This document shows positions 17,829-27,144 of a DNA stretch of 64,000 bases, piece after piece (position 1 is the stretch's first letter; each line of letters begins with the position of its first letter). The stretch is from a virus. The position numbers and the translations under genes were made by a program. The notes beneath the pieces were generated by a model. That model ran no database searches and was not told where the DNA came from. It worked only from the letters and a program-made list of their open reading frames with translations. The DNA lies in IMG/VR virus record IMGVR_UViG_3300036399_001951, positions 62,001-126,000 of that record, one strand, 5' to 3'.

Positions 17829-19781
17829 ATGCGTCATATACAGCCTTATGCAAATGATTTTATATTCGAATCAAATAATTTAGATAAATATTTTCCGGGC
17901 TTACCTGCTCTATTATATAGAGCGTCCAATGTTGATATAATATTAGAAGAGGGTAGAAATTTAAATCATATTGAATCCGTTATTCCAGAAGATATTCTAC
18001 TTGAAGCTGAATTAAATATGCTTCTTCATGAAGGATCAGCTGCAGTTACTAATTATCATAAAAATCTAGCGATTGGCAAAAACGTATTAGTTGAAAGCCT
18101 GGCTAATTCTATTCCGAAAGAGATAAAAGAAGCCTTTAATAAATTACAAAGAGAATTTAAAAAACTAAATAAAAGTCAGGTAAATAAAATATTTGAAGAG
18201 GCTGAGGCTAAATTAAATGCATCAGGCATGGATATCCCAACTGATTTTAAAGGAAAAGACGCGGCATTAAATGTATCCGGAATGGATATCCCAACTGATG
18301 CCGATGATGTTTCATCTGAATTCGAAAAAGATTTCCAAGACGTCATGAAAGGCATTGAATCAAATCACGACTTTGCTGCTCAAGTTCAACCTGGAGAGAG
18401 ACCTATATTATCTATTTTAAAAAATTTATGGAATGCATTAACAGAAGGTGGAAGTGCTATTGGAGTATTCCAATTTATATTAGATATAGTTGGCCTAGTA
18501 GGTAGCTTTTTTGAACCTATTGGAATGGTTGCTGATGCAATCAACGCTATCATCTATATGGTTAGAGGAAAATGGATGCTTGCTATAATCTGTGTAATTG
18601 CTGCAATAATTCCATTAGGTGGAGATATTATTAAAGGATTCTTTAAAGCAGGAACTAAGGCAGCTAAGCCGGTTATGGACATTGGCACCGTATACTTCTC
18701 AGCTGCAGGTAGAGCAACAGTCGGTTCAGCTACAATTTCTAAGGAAGTAGTTGAACTGGCGGCCAAAGCCTCTCCGGATAGTATTAAGGCTCTTAATTAT
18801 ATCGGAGCAAGTACAGGTCCTGCGGTTACTGGATTTATGAAATACGTAAAAGGTTTCTTTGATAAGTTTTTAGCATCAGTAGTTGGATGGATTCCTTTCA
18901 TTGGTAAGCCGCTAAGGTCTTTCTTTGAAGGAATTGGAAATATAATTGCTCAATTTGCAGGTAAGGCTACTAATTTTGCAAATGATATTCCTCAAATAAC
19001 AGCACAGGCACAGGCTAAGGTGCTAGATGATTTCTTTGCTGCAACTGCAGTTCAAGGTGCGGAAATTACAGCAAAGGGAGATAAATTAGTTGTTAAGAAT
19101 GCTAACGGAATCGTGGAGCTACCTGGAAATGTATTGAAGCATTCTGATATGTTGGCTAGCCGATATGGTAATCAACTATCTAACAATATATTAAAGCAGG
19201 TAGATAACAACGTTGCCGCTTTTTATACTTCAATGTCAAATGTTATTGGAAAAACAAGTAGTCAATATGGAAACCTTCAGAGATTTGGTAGAGGGGCAGT
19301 TAATACCTTTGTATTTACTAAAAAATTGCCTCTATTCATAGGTAAACAGGTTTTAAAATGGATTTCAGGAGATCCTACTCAGCAATTTACGGATTCCGAA
19401 TATGAGGCATGGGGAACTGCTGCCTTAAGTGATATGGCTCGTCAAAGAAGAGATAGGAACTTGGAAGAAAACCCAGATGCGTTTTATGATGTTCCAGTAT
19501 TCGATGGATTAGAGGACGATGAATTCACTAGAGTTGGAACTAAAGTCTTAAATGACTATGCTGAGAAATTTAATCTTCCAAGCATAGGCATGGTTGGTTA
19601 CTATACTCGTGGAGAAAAGGATAAATTACCAGAGGATGTAGAGAAATTCTACAATTCATGCTATGCTGATAGAGTAGGAAGTGGAATGTTACAGGATATG
19701 GAAAATTTTAGAGACGAAACTGGTATATTTGAATCTAAGCGTTCAGCTGGGATGAAGTATATTAAACCTTTTATTATTTAA
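17829..19781 (+). CDS. Tagged virion protein with pretoxin-like hydrophobic segment
   Basis: A 650-residue protein. Its N-terminus (HIQPYANDFIFES) fits the shared tag. Two near-identical 10-residue stretches (N-A/V-SGMDIPTD) lie around residues 135-160. Residues about 215-285 hold a long hydrophobic region with GLVGSFFEPIGMVADAIN and AIIPLGGDIIKGFFKAG, resembling the pretoxin membrane-associated segment of bacterial polymorphic toxins. More amphipathic helices follow. The C-terminus ends MKYIKPFII. A packaged, membrane-inserting ejection protein is a plausible role, inferred only. It overlaps the convergent NUDIX gene by 4 bases. Confidence 0.65.
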   Translation: MRHIQPYANDFIFESNNLDKYFPGLPALLYRASNVDIILEEGRNLNHIESVIPEDILLEAELNMLLHEGSAAVTNYHKNLAIGKNVLVESLANSIPKEIKEAFNKLQREFKKLNKSQVNKIFEEAEAKLNASGMDIPTDFKGKDAALNVSGMDIPTDADDVSSEFEKDFQDVMKGIESNHDFAAQVQPGERPILSILKNLWNALTEGGSAIGVFQFILDIVGLVGSFFEPIGMVADAINAIIYMVRGKWMLAIICVIAAIIPLGGDIIKGFFKAGTKAAKPVMDIGTVYFSAAGRATVGSATISKEVVELAAKASPDSIKALNYIGASTGPAVTGFMKYVKGFFDKFLASVVGWIPFIGKPLRSFFEGIGNIIAQFAGKATNFANDIPQITAQAQAKVLDDFFAATAVQGAEITAKGDKLVVKNANGIVELPGNVLKHSDMLASRYGNQLSNNILKQVDNNVAAFYTSMSNVIGKTSSQYGNLQRFGRGAVNTFVFTKKLPLFIGKQVLKWISGDPTQQFTDSEYEAWGTAALSDMARQRRDRNLEENPDAFYDVPVFDGLEDDEFTRVGTKVLNDYAEKFNLPSIGMVGYYTRGEKDKLPEDVEKFYNSCYADRVGSGMLQDMENFRDETGIFESKRSAGMKYIKPFII

Positions 19782-20260
19782 CTAATTCGATCTAATATAA
19801 TTAATTGTTCCCTGTGTATTAATTCATATGCCTTCATGATAGGAACAAAGCCTGCCCAATCAATTTCATGTAATTGAAGTTGTTCTTTCGGAACTCGATC
19901 TTCAATCATACCTAATTGTCGAGGATCTTTAATATTTAGATAGAAATATATTAATTGATGGCTTAGTCTATTTCCTTTATAAATATCAATTACATCAGGT
20001 GAAGGATTTAAATCTGATGCTTCTATGATTATACCTGTTTCTTCTCTAAGTTCCCTAACTGCGGCATCAATAGGTTCTTCTCCTTCTTCTATTTTTCCCT
20101 TAGGAATTCCAAGAGCACTCTTTCTCCAACTAGCTCCAGTTGGGTGAACTAATAATATCTTACCTTCCCAGGATATCGCAACCCCTGCGGTATTTCTTCT
20201 AGCTGGACCAAATGCCATGTCTAGAGAAGATGAGCTATATTCATCAAATCCCTTTATCAT
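19778..20260 (-). CDS. NUDIX hydrolase
   Basis: 160 residues with a complete Nudix box, G-x5-E-x7-REL-x-EE-x-GI (GKIEEGEEPIDAAVRELREE, about residues 50-69, then TGI). It hydrolyses a nucleoside diphosphate linked to another moiety; the substrate cannot be read from sequence. The N-terminus MIKGFDEYSSSSLD resembles the shared tag but lacks the usual Glu, so packaging is uncertain. Its start overlaps the bS21 gene by 17 bases in another frame, so it is the third gene of a minus-strand operon. Confidence 0.9.
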   Translation of the reverse strand: MIKGFDEYSSSSLDMAFGPARRNTAGVAISWEGKILLVHPTGASWRKSALGIPKGKIEEGEEPIDAAVRELREETGIIIEASDLNPSPDVIDIYKGNRLSHQLIYFYLNIKDPRQLGMIEDRVPKEQLQLHEIDWAGFVPIMKAYELIHREQLIILDRIS

Positions 20261-20429
20261 ATCTATTCTTGTATTTAGCTCGATTTATTTCTTCTCGTCT
20301 CTTAACTGACTTCTTTTTAAATGTTTTTCTCTCCTTAAGCTCTTTAATTGTGCTTAATTTATCAACCTTTTGTCGATATTCCTTTAGCGCATATTCAATT
20401 TTCTTATTACCAATTGGAATAACTATCAT
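20244..20429 (-). CDS. rpsU: Phage ribosomal protein bS21 homologue
   Basis: 61 basic residues. The order matches bacterial bS21: a short strand (IVIPIGNKKIEYALKEYRQK), then KLSTIKELKERKTFKKKSVKR and a Lys/Arg-rich helix. In Bacteroidota, bS21 helps bury the 16S anti-Shine-Dalgarno end, and phage bS21 is thought to replace host bS21 on ribosomes. The ATG overlaps the upstream stop (ATGA), and no Shine-Dalgarno sequence is visible in front of it. The downstream NUDIX gene starts inside this one. Family call from recognisable pattern and length. Confidence 0.85.
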   Translation of the reverse strand: MIVIPIGNKKIEYALKEYRQKVDKLSTIKELKERKTFKKKSVKRREEINRAKYKNRYDKGI

Positions 20430-21277
20430 AAATATTTTGAATAATTTAAAGTATGTTTAGATTTAATTAGAGCAGAATCATAAAACTTTCTTTTGTAATA
20501 TGATTTAGTGTGCTCCTCATTAATTTTATTTTTAACCCAATTAGGAAGTCGACTCTTATAGAAATCTCGATAAATAGACTCATATAATAATTTAGATTCA
20601 TGAGGATTTAAATCTAAATTTCGGTCAATTGATTCTACAAATATTTTTCCATTAATAGATTCAATTATATTTACATTATATACGTCTAAATTAAATTTCT
20701 TATTTATGGATTCACATATATTTTCTAGATCTTTAGAATATTGAAATCCGGTTAATTCTACGTCTAATGGAAATTTATTAATCCATTCAACTACACTAAT
20801 TGGATTACCTTTAAATCCTAAAACTTTAAATCTGGTTCTAGCAACTGGATTCTCTCTAAATTTAGAATATATCTTTTCTGCATTCCTTAAAGATCCAATT
20901 GATTTATGTTCGTCTTTAAAATTTTTACCTATTGCAGTTATTGGAAAAGTCAATGATTTTACATTTCTAATGCTATCCACTTCGCTTGGCAAATATCCAA
21001 GATCTTTAAATGATTCTAAAACTGATTCCTGATTTGGAAGCATTGTAGAATTGTATTTATGAGTTAGGCTCTCATTTATAATTTGAGTGGTCTCATTAAA
21101 GGTATCAGTGATAATAATTGGAAAGTCTATTGCAGCCTCCATTAAATCAAACTTATTCTTTATAACTTTAAAATAGGAATGATTAAAATTTTCACTCGTG
21201 GCTATTCCAATCTTATTTAAGAAATTAGAAGGATCCGAAGAGAATTGAGACGAATACTGATCGAAGCTCTTAATCAT
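20426..21277 (-). CDS. Hypothetical protein with tag-like N-terminus
   Basis: A 283-residue protein starting MIKSFDQYSSQ, near-identical in style to the NUDIX start two genes on. No enzyme motif recognised; it is rich in Asn, Lys and Ile with a basic C-terminus. It is the first gene of the minus-strand operon with bS21 and NUDIX and has its own late-type promoter upstream. It may be a virion cargo protein if the N-terminal peptide is a capsid-targeting signal. Confidence 0.6.
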   Translation of the reverse strand: MIKSFDQYSSQFSSDPSNFLNKIGIATSENFNHSYFKVIKNKFDLMEAAIDFPIIITDTFNETTQIINESLTHKYNSTMLPNQESVLESFKDLGYLPSEVDSIRNVKSLTFPITAIGKNFKDEHKSIGSLRNAEKIYSKFRENPVARTRFKVLGFKGNPISVVEWINKFPLDVELTGFQYSKDLENICESINKKFNLDVYNVNIIESINGKIFVESIDRNLDLNPHESKLLYESIYRDFYKSRLPNWVKNKINEEHTKSYYKRKFYDSALIKSKHTLNYSKYL

Positions 21278-21292
21278 ATGATTTTTTATAAA

Positions 21293-21327
21293 GTTTTTAT
21301 TATTTATTCAAATAAATAAAATAAAAG
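21293..21327. promoter_or_regulatory. Divergent late-type promoter pair
   Basis: On the minus strand GAATAAATAATAAAAACTT (21309-21291 region) faces the gene starting at 21277. On the plus strand AAATAAATAAAATAAAAG (21310-21327) precedes the ATG at 21338. The two boxes lie back to back. Confidence 0.55.
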
Positions 21328-21337
21328 CTAGCAAAAG

Positions 21338-22435
21338 ATGAATTCATTTAGCACATGGCAACAATTAAACGAAGGCTTATTCAACCCAGCAAATAAAGGA
21401 AAAGAGGTCATGCTTACTCCGGACGGAAGAAAGCAAATTGTTAAATATAAAGTTCAAGGAGATAATAAGTTTTTAATAAAATTAATTAAAAATGCAAGTA
21501 TTATCGACGAAGGAGGAAATCTAACTAAGACGGGTGCTTCTAAAATGTTTGAATTTATTAATAATCAATTTGAGATTACTGATGTAATTGGAACATTAAG
21601 TGACGCTTGGTTTAAAGATAAAATTTTAATTTACACAGTTAAGAAGGATACTCAATACTCGGAAGGGGAAGGAGAAAAGGGAAGAGAAAAGGTTCAATTT
21701 ACCGTAGCAAATAGAGCAGATTTTCCAAAGCTTCCACCTGACGCTAAGTTTGTAAATTCGGCAATTGCCGAGACCGCGGGATCTGAAGAAAATGCAGCTG
21801 TTGTTACTCAAATTGTTACAGATAATAAGGAAACTGTCGTTAAGGATGATACTAATGAGAATCCAGAGGAAATAAGACAGGAAGAAACTCAAGATGTTGA
21901 AGTAGAAGAAACTCAAGATGATGCTCTTATTGGAAAGAAATTTAGATATTCCATGAGAACTAATGGAAAACTATATCTAATGGAGTTTATGAATAGTGGA
22001 GCTCTACAGGCTGATATAATTGGAGAAAGTAATCCGAACGGAGTAGTTAGTTATGAAAATAATGAATCAGGAGGAACCATCAATTGGACAACTGATATTG
22101 ATGATACGCAATCAAGCGTATCCTGGCTTAAAAATTGGGGATCAGGCACTCTATTTACAGATCAAGAAATCACTAATAAAGTTGATAGAGAATTTTTTCT
22201 TAAAATATTCACAGATGAAGAATATAGAAATAAGATCATTGCGGATTATGAAGCAGAGTGGGGAGGTTCAGAAATGACCGTTGAGAATCTAAGAAAGATG
22301 CTTTATTACAAGGACAATACTAGGATATTCCCTGAAGCAGGTAGTGTTGCAAGTAACGAACCTTCAGCAGAAGAAAAGGATTTACCTAGTGGATCCTACG
22401 GTGGAGGAGGAACTTATACAGGTCAAATCATTTAA
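21338..22435 (+). CDS. Tagged hypothetical virion protein
   Basis: A 365-residue protein. N-terminus NSFSTWQQLNEG fits the shared tag. A folded N-terminal part (to about 130) is followed by an acidic disordered linker (about 150-200, rich in Glu, Thr and Val), a second folded region and a Gly/Ser-rich C-terminus. No family is recognised. It is the first of three co-directional tagged genes leading to the lysin. Confidence 0.6.
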   Translation: MNSFSTWQQLNEGLFNPANKGKEVMLTPDGRKQIVKYKVQGDNKFLIKLIKNASIIDEGGNLTKTGASKMFEFINNQFEITDVIGTLSDAWFKDKILIYTVKKDTQYSEGEGEKGREKVQFTVANRADFPKLPPDAKFVNSAIAETAGSEENAAVVTQIVTDNKETVVKDDTNENPEEIRQEETQDVEVEETQDDALIGKKFRYSMRTNGKLYLMEFMNSGALQADIIGESNPNGVVSYENNESGGTINWTTDIDDTQSSVSWLKNWGSGTLFTDQEITNKVDREFFLKIFTDEEYRNKIIADYEAEWGGSEMTVENLRKMLYYKDNTRIFPEAGSVASNEPSAEEKDLPSGSYGGGGTYTGQII

Positions 22436-22452
22436 AAAATAAAATAAACGTT

Positions 22453-24027
22453 ATGTACAACCCGAAATTATACATGAATATTAAAAATTATGGGAATTAT
22501 ATTGCTGAAGCAAGCGCTGTCTTGTCAGAGGAATTGAACCCTAGATTAAAGCAATATCTAGAGGATGATCCTTTTCTTGAATATTTAGCAACTAAGTTTT
22601 CTTCTCTTGAATCTGGAGAAACATATGAATTAACTGATCTTCCAAAATCAGAGTATGGTCTTCGAGAAGAGGATAATATTTGGGTAAAAGTAGATAAGTC
22701 TGATCCTAAAATTCCTAAATTCATGATGTGGATTATGAATGATGAGTACCTATACGGTGGAATAGATTTCAACTTAGCTGCAACTATATTATATGAAGCA
22801 GGTAACGTAGGAAGTGCTGTTGGATACGTTGGAAATTTAATAGGCGGTTTATTCGGTAAAGGGGATCCCGGAGATTCTGGAACTGATGAAGATACTGTAG
22901 TGGCAGTTTGTGGAGCAATGGCTGCAATTGCAGCTGAAAAATCAGTTGATCCTAAATTATATTATGATAAGCTAGCAGAGGCATTCAATCAAAAATACGG
23001 AAGCTTAACTGATTTTTTAGAAACTGAATTTTCAGGTAGAGCAGAATCGGCAGCATTAGCTGCATTTAGACAACCAATTGACTCTTCAGTTTCTAGAGGT
23101 TTAAATCTTGGAAGTATTTTACTTGATATCGGACTTACTATTGTTACATTTGGAGGTGGAACCGTAGTAGCAAGTGCTTTAAGAGGAGCTGGAGCTGCCG
23201 CTAAATCTACTAGAATAGGAGCCGGGGTTGTAAACGTAGGAAGTAAACTTCTCAAAGGACCTGCAGCAATTGCAGCTAGATTTGGAGGATGGGTAGGACT
23301 AAGTGCTGCGCAAAAAACAACTTATTTAGGATCTGCGGTTAAAGTTGGAGAAGAAATAAGCTATATAACTCGAACTGGTAAAAATGCAGGAGCTGCAAAT
23401 GCATGTAAAATAATAGACATAACTGAAAACGGAGTTCAATTACAAAACGTGGCTAAAGGAAATACTTTTATGGCAAGTCTAGATGATTTTATATTAGGAG
23501 CTCCTGCAGCAACAGGTAATCGTATTTTAGATGCAGCTGGACTTACAGCTACTGCAGCTGGACTTGCATTAGCTACTAAAAAGACATCAGATATAGTTGG
23601 AGCATCTTCAAGTGATGTAAACGCAGACGGCGCAAATTGGGCAGAAAAGGGAGCTGAGATTATGGGCTGGTATGATACACTAGCCGCTGATCCAAATCAA
23701 TATATGGCATCTTTAGGAGGATCCGACGCAGCTGGATTGGCTCAAGCAATATTAGATTTAAAGAAAGGTTCTGGATTATTTGGAAATACTACCGATCAAG
23801 AAGAACTAGCAATGGCTCTTATTATATTAAGCTTAACTCCAGAAGGAGCAAAGCAGGTAAAAGATGAATATGCTAAACTAGACAATGTTCCGGTATATGC
23901 AGTAATCGACGACGAATTAGGAGGAGATATGGGTCTCTTTGCTAAATCTTACTGGTCAGCTTGTACTGGAGAAGGAAACATGACAGGGCCAATTAAAGGA
24001 ATCCTTACTAAGATTAGAAAAAAATAA
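22453..24027 (+). CDS. Tagged virion protein with long hydrophobic Ala/Gly-rich region
   Basis: A 524-residue protein whose N-terminus (YMNIKNYGNYIAEA) fits the shared tag. Residues about 215-300 hold a Gly/Ala-rich hydrophobic region (ILLDIGLTIVTFGGGTVVAS, then LRGAGAAAKSTRIGAGVV), similar in style to pretoxin segments and to the 650-residue protein at 17829. The rest is helical. An ejected, membrane-active virion protein is a reasonable guess. It lies 12 bp before the lysin. Confidence 0.6.
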   Translation: MYNPKLYMNIKNYGNYIAEASAVLSEELNPRLKQYLEDDPFLEYLATKFSSLESGETYELTDLPKSEYGLREEDNIWVKVDKSDPKIPKFMMWIMNDEYLYGGIDFNLAATILYEAGNVGSAVGYVGNLIGGLFGKGDPGDSGTDEDTVVAVCGAMAAIAAEKSVDPKLYYDKLAEAFNQKYGSLTDFLETEFSGRAESAALAAFRQPIDSSVSRGLNLGSILLDIGLTIVTFGGGTVVASALRGAGAAAKSTRIGAGVVNVGSKLLKGPAAIAARFGGWVGLSAAQKTTYLGSAVKVGEEISYITRTGKNAGAANACKIIDITENGVQLQNVAKGNTFMASLDDFILGAPAATGNRILDAAGLTATAAGLALATKKTSDIVGASSSDVNADGANWAEKGAEIMGWYDTLAADPNQYMASLGGSDAAGLAQAILDLKKGSGLFGNTTDQEELAMALIILSLTPEGAKQVKDEYAKLDNVPVYAVIDDELGGDMGLFAKSYWSACTGEGNMTGPIKGILTKIRKK

Positions 24028-24039
24028 AAATTCTAATTT

Positions 24040-26442
24040 ATGAATTTTAATTTATATTTAAATAGATTATATGAAGTGGCACCGGCTTCTCCAGAATCTT
24101 ATGGAACAAATATTGGAATCACTGATAAATCTGATAGTTCATATAGAAACAGTCTTGAACAGCCGAAATCAGGCCCGATTGGAAATTTAGTAAATTCTGC
24201 ATGGGCAAATCTGAATGTCCCGACTAGAAGCATTCCAGACACCAGTAATGGTAACATGGGATGTGCTGCCGCTACTTCAATAATCTTTTATAGAGCAACA
24301 GGTTTACCTATTATTCCAGGTAAAAAGATAGTATTGGGTACCAGTACTCTATGGTCTTCCTTTACTAGCCGACCTAATGAATGGCAAAAAATATCTAATT
24401 GGCAAACTGATTGGCAGCCTGGAGATATAATCTTGACATCTAAGGGAAGTAAAGCTGGTCATGTTGGTGTAATAGTCGATGGTGGAAAGATAATATCTAA
24501 TTCATCAGGAGGATTTAACGGAGATAAGAAAGGACAAATTGAACAGAATTATTCAAGCGTCACATCTTGGCAATCAATTGCTAAGAGAAATCCAAAACAA
24601 ACTGCATGTTTTAGATATATTGGAAAATGGAGAGAATCATGGGGAGGTCCTATATATGATAAACCTCAGGATCCAAGTAGACCAGGTGAAATGGAAATGA
24701 AGCATATTGTTGGTGGAAACTCATTTGTAATGGGACCGGGTCCAGATCAACATGCAGGGTATGAAGGATGGATGAATCAAAACGCATGGGATATAATGGC
24801 CCCTGTTGGAACTCCAATATGCTCTGTGTTTTCTGGTAAAATAAATAAAGTTACTCTCTTAAGTGATAGCGAAAATACTTTTGGCTGGAGTGTCTTAATT
24901 TTATCTGATGATAATAAATATCAAGCATTTTATGCTAACTTTGGAGAAGTAATGCCTGAGATTAAAGAAGGATCAACTATTAAAGTTGGAGATATAATAG
25001 GATATATAGGAAAACCTAAGAGCAATCCTGATTGGAGAACTCACTCGCATATATCAATAGGTCCAGATTCTGGATCGAATCTAAAGAATTTTATAGATAA
25101 TTCTGGAAATATTAAAGGAACTGGAGATGTTCCAGTTAGAACAATAATCCCGGTTAAATCAACTCTAAGCGAGCTTGAATTAATAAAAGCTGAGGATTTT
25201 GTCGGAGATCGACTAATCTTAAAAATGGGATCTACTGGAGAAAAGGTAAGGGATCTACAGTACACACTAAAAACCAAGTATGGTTATCCTCTTCCTCAAA
25301 GTGGAATAGACGGAGAATTCGGACCCGAAACCAGAGCTGCAATTAGAGATTTTCAAAGAAAGAGAGGATTATTAATAGATGGAGAAGTTGGAGAGGAAAC
25401 CGCATATGCTCTAGCCAATAATACTCCGATTGATTTAGATAGAAAATCTAGTAAATGGTTAGATCAAACTAAATTTAAAATCTACGACAGTAAACATCGA
25501 AAGATTTTAATTGCTAAATTGGAATCAAAGACATATATCAAAATTAAAAATAGATATGGAACTGAGATAGGAGACGCTCGACTTGAATCCGGTAGAATTT
25601 CAATAAATTATCGAGTTAAAGGAGATAATATAAATCTAGACGGATCTGATCCAAAAGACTCTGTTTATAAGGGAATATATAACATATTTAATAGAATATC
25701 AGGTGGAATAATATCAGAGATACCTACAAATACTGAAAAAGAAATAATTACTCCTGAAACAGAGGAAGAAGACGTAGTTAGCGGAGATTTTAAAATATCG
25801 CATAGATATTCTGGAGTAAAAGCTACTAATATCCAGGCTTTAATAAATGAAATGAATCGCCAGGGGGTAAAAAATCCATATGCTCAAATTGCAATATTAG
25901 CGGTTATTGGCAAAGAATGTGGGTTTGTTCCAAAAAATGAAATTATGAGTTATTCAAAGGAAAGACTGCCTGAAGTATGGGGAGTTTTTTCAAAAACTGG
26001 AAAACGAGTAGAAAAAGGACAGGGTAAATATAACTGGAATGCTCTAGCTGCTCAGCATGAACGTCAACCTGAAAAATTAGCAAATTTTGTATATGGAGGT
26101 CAATTTCATAATAACAGAAGTGGTGACGGTTGGAAATATCGTGGTAGAGGATTTAATGGAATAACATTTAAATCTGGATACGAAAAATATTCTAGTATTA
26201 CTGGAATAGATCTTGTTAGTAATCCCGATAGATTGAATGATATTAATGTAGCATCAGAAGTAGCAGTAAAGTTTTTAATAAATGGAGTCAAATCTTTAGG
26301 AAAAGACCCTATGCAGTTTACAAATCAACAGGATGCAACGTATTATGCAACCAAAGCAAATGCAGGTGGACGCGAAATAAAATATGATGAAACCTATGCA
26401 AAGGCTAAAGAAGTAGAGAAAAACTTTTTAATCACAGCATAA
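24040..26442 (+). CDS. Multidomain peptidoglycan hydrolase (CHAP-like, M23-like, PG-binding, GH19)
   Basis: An 800-residue protein with a tag-like start (NFNLYLNRLYEVAP). Domain 1 (about 65-200) is CHAP-like, with Cys in MGCAAATS (about 75) and His in AGHVGVIV (about 141). Domain 2 (about 230-345) is LytM/M23-like and keeps HSHISIG, but the HxxxD metal site reads QNAWD and the YAH site reads YAN, so it may be inactive. Domain 3 (about 390-460) is a PG-binding repeat (QSGIDGEFGPETRAAIRDFQ). Domain 4 (about 590-795) is GH19-like, with GKECGF and GDGWKYRGRGFNGIT. It is a virion-associated or internal lysin rather than a simple endolysin. Confidence 0.88.
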   Translation: MNFNLYLNRLYEVAPASPESYGTNIGITDKSDSSYRNSLEQPKSGPIGNLVNSAWANLNVPTRSIPDTSNGNMGCAAATSIIFYRATGLPIIPGKKIVLGTSTLWSSFTSRPNEWQKISNWQTDWQPGDIILTSKGSKAGHVGVIVDGGKIISNSSGGFNGDKKGQIEQNYSSVTSWQSIAKRNPKQTACFRYIGKWRESWGGPIYDKPQDPSRPGEMEMKHIVGGNSFVMGPGPDQHAGYEGWMNQNAWDIMAPVGTPICSVFSGKINKVTLLSDSENTFGWSVLILSDDNKYQAFYANFGEVMPEIKEGSTIKVGDIIGYIGKPKSNPDWRTHSHISIGPDSGSNLKNFIDNSGNIKGTGDVPVRTIIPVKSTLSELELIKAEDFVGDRLILKMGSTGEKVRDLQYTLKTKYGYPLPQSGIDGEFGPETRAAIRDFQRKRGLLIDGEVGEETAYALANNTPIDLDRKSSKWLDQTKFKIYDSKHRKILIAKLESKTYIKIKNRYGTEIGDARLESGRISINYRVKGDNINLDGSDPKDSVYKGIYNIFNRISGGIISEIPTNTEKEIITPETEEEDVVSGDFKISHRYSGVKATNIQALINEMNRQGVKNPYAQIAILAVIGKECGFVPKNEIMSYSKERLPEVWGVFSKTGKRVEKGQGKYNWNALAAQHERQPEKLANFVYGGQFHNNRSGDGWKYRGRGFNGITFKSGYEKYSSITGIDLVSNPDRLNDINVASEVAVKFLINGVKSLGKDPMQFTNQQDATYYATKANAGGREIKYDETYAKAKEVEKNFLITA

Positions 26443-26463
26443 AACCTAGTAATTCTACAGTTG

Positions 26464-26478
26464 TATAATAAATAAAAA
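26464..26478 (+). promoter_or_regulatory. Late-type promoter
   Basis: TATAATAAATAAAAA, 11 bp before the ATG at 26490; the box is one base displaced from the usual spacing. Confidence 0.45.
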
Positions 26479-26488
26479 TTATATTATT

Positions 26489-27070
26489 ATGCAAACAATG
26501 GGAAACAATTTAAATCCGGAAACAATTTCAGAAGTAGTTGAGGAAACAGTAGAAGACACTGTAGAAAATACTCTTGAAGATTTAGTTGAGGAAACAGTAG
26601 AAGACACTGTAGAAAATACTCTTGAAGATTTAGTAGAGGAAAAAACTGAAGAATTAGTAGAAGAAGAGAACCTTTCTCCAGCTGATAAGTTAGCTAAGCT
26701 TCAGACTGAAAGAATGGGAAATTTTAACGTCACTCTGTCTTATGACGACGCTTCTTATCTTAAAAATCTCTTAGATAAAGTTGAATTTAAAGGACCTCAA
26801 CAGGCATATTTATTGATTATTTCAAAATTAGAAATGACTCAAATCTGTGAAACCATTAAAGGTCTACCGAAAGAGAGCCGACATAGTGTTGAAATCTCTG
26901 CTGCCGCAATTGAATCTATAAGCTTCTTCATTAATTCTAAAACCGGGAAAGGAATAGATTCTGCCCAAAGATTATTCTCTGCATCTATGCAATTAAGACC
27001 TGCTATTTCACATATCAATAGAATTGAAGATGAGATCGATGCTCTTAAAAAAGAGAACGGTATTTCTTAA
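26489..27070 (+). CDS. Acidic protein with tandem 16-residue repeat
   Basis: A 193-residue protein. Residues about 17-48 are two exact copies of VEETVEDTVENTLEDL, then a third degenerate copy. The N-terminal third is therefore a very acidic helix. The remainder (about 65-190) looks folded and helical with no recognised family. Late-type promoter upstream. It may be a scaffold or head-core component, by charge and context only. Confidence 0.65.
   Translation: MQTMGNNLNPETISEVVEETVEDTVENTLEDLVEETVEDTVENTLEDLVEEKTEELVEEENLSPADKLAKLQTERMGNFNVTLSYDDASYLKNLLDKVEFKGPQQAYLLIISKLEMTQICETIKGLPKESRHSVEISAAAIESISFFINSKTGKGIDSAQRLFSASMQLRPAISHINRIEDEIDALKKENGIS
26537..26632 (+). repeat. Two exact tandem copies of a 48-bp unit
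   Basis: The unit at 26537-26584 is repeated without change at 26585-26632. It encodes the 16-residue acidic repeat of the protein at 26489. Exact identity points to a recent duplication. Confidence 0.9.
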
Positions 27071-27118
27071 ATAATTGTATTTTGATAATATTTTTTTTGA
27101 AATTTTCATTTATCTCAT

Positions 27119-27136
27119 AGATAAATAATAAAAAAC
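27119..27136 (+). promoter_or_regulatory. Late-type promoter
   Basis: AGATAAATAATAAAAAAC, 8 bp before the ATG at 27145. Confidence 0.6.
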
Positions 27137-27144
27137 AAATTAAA

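Noticed and set aside
20212-20460. 82-codon plus-strand frame over bS21
   Set aside because: Antisense to the bS21 gene, hydrophobic shadow of basic codons.
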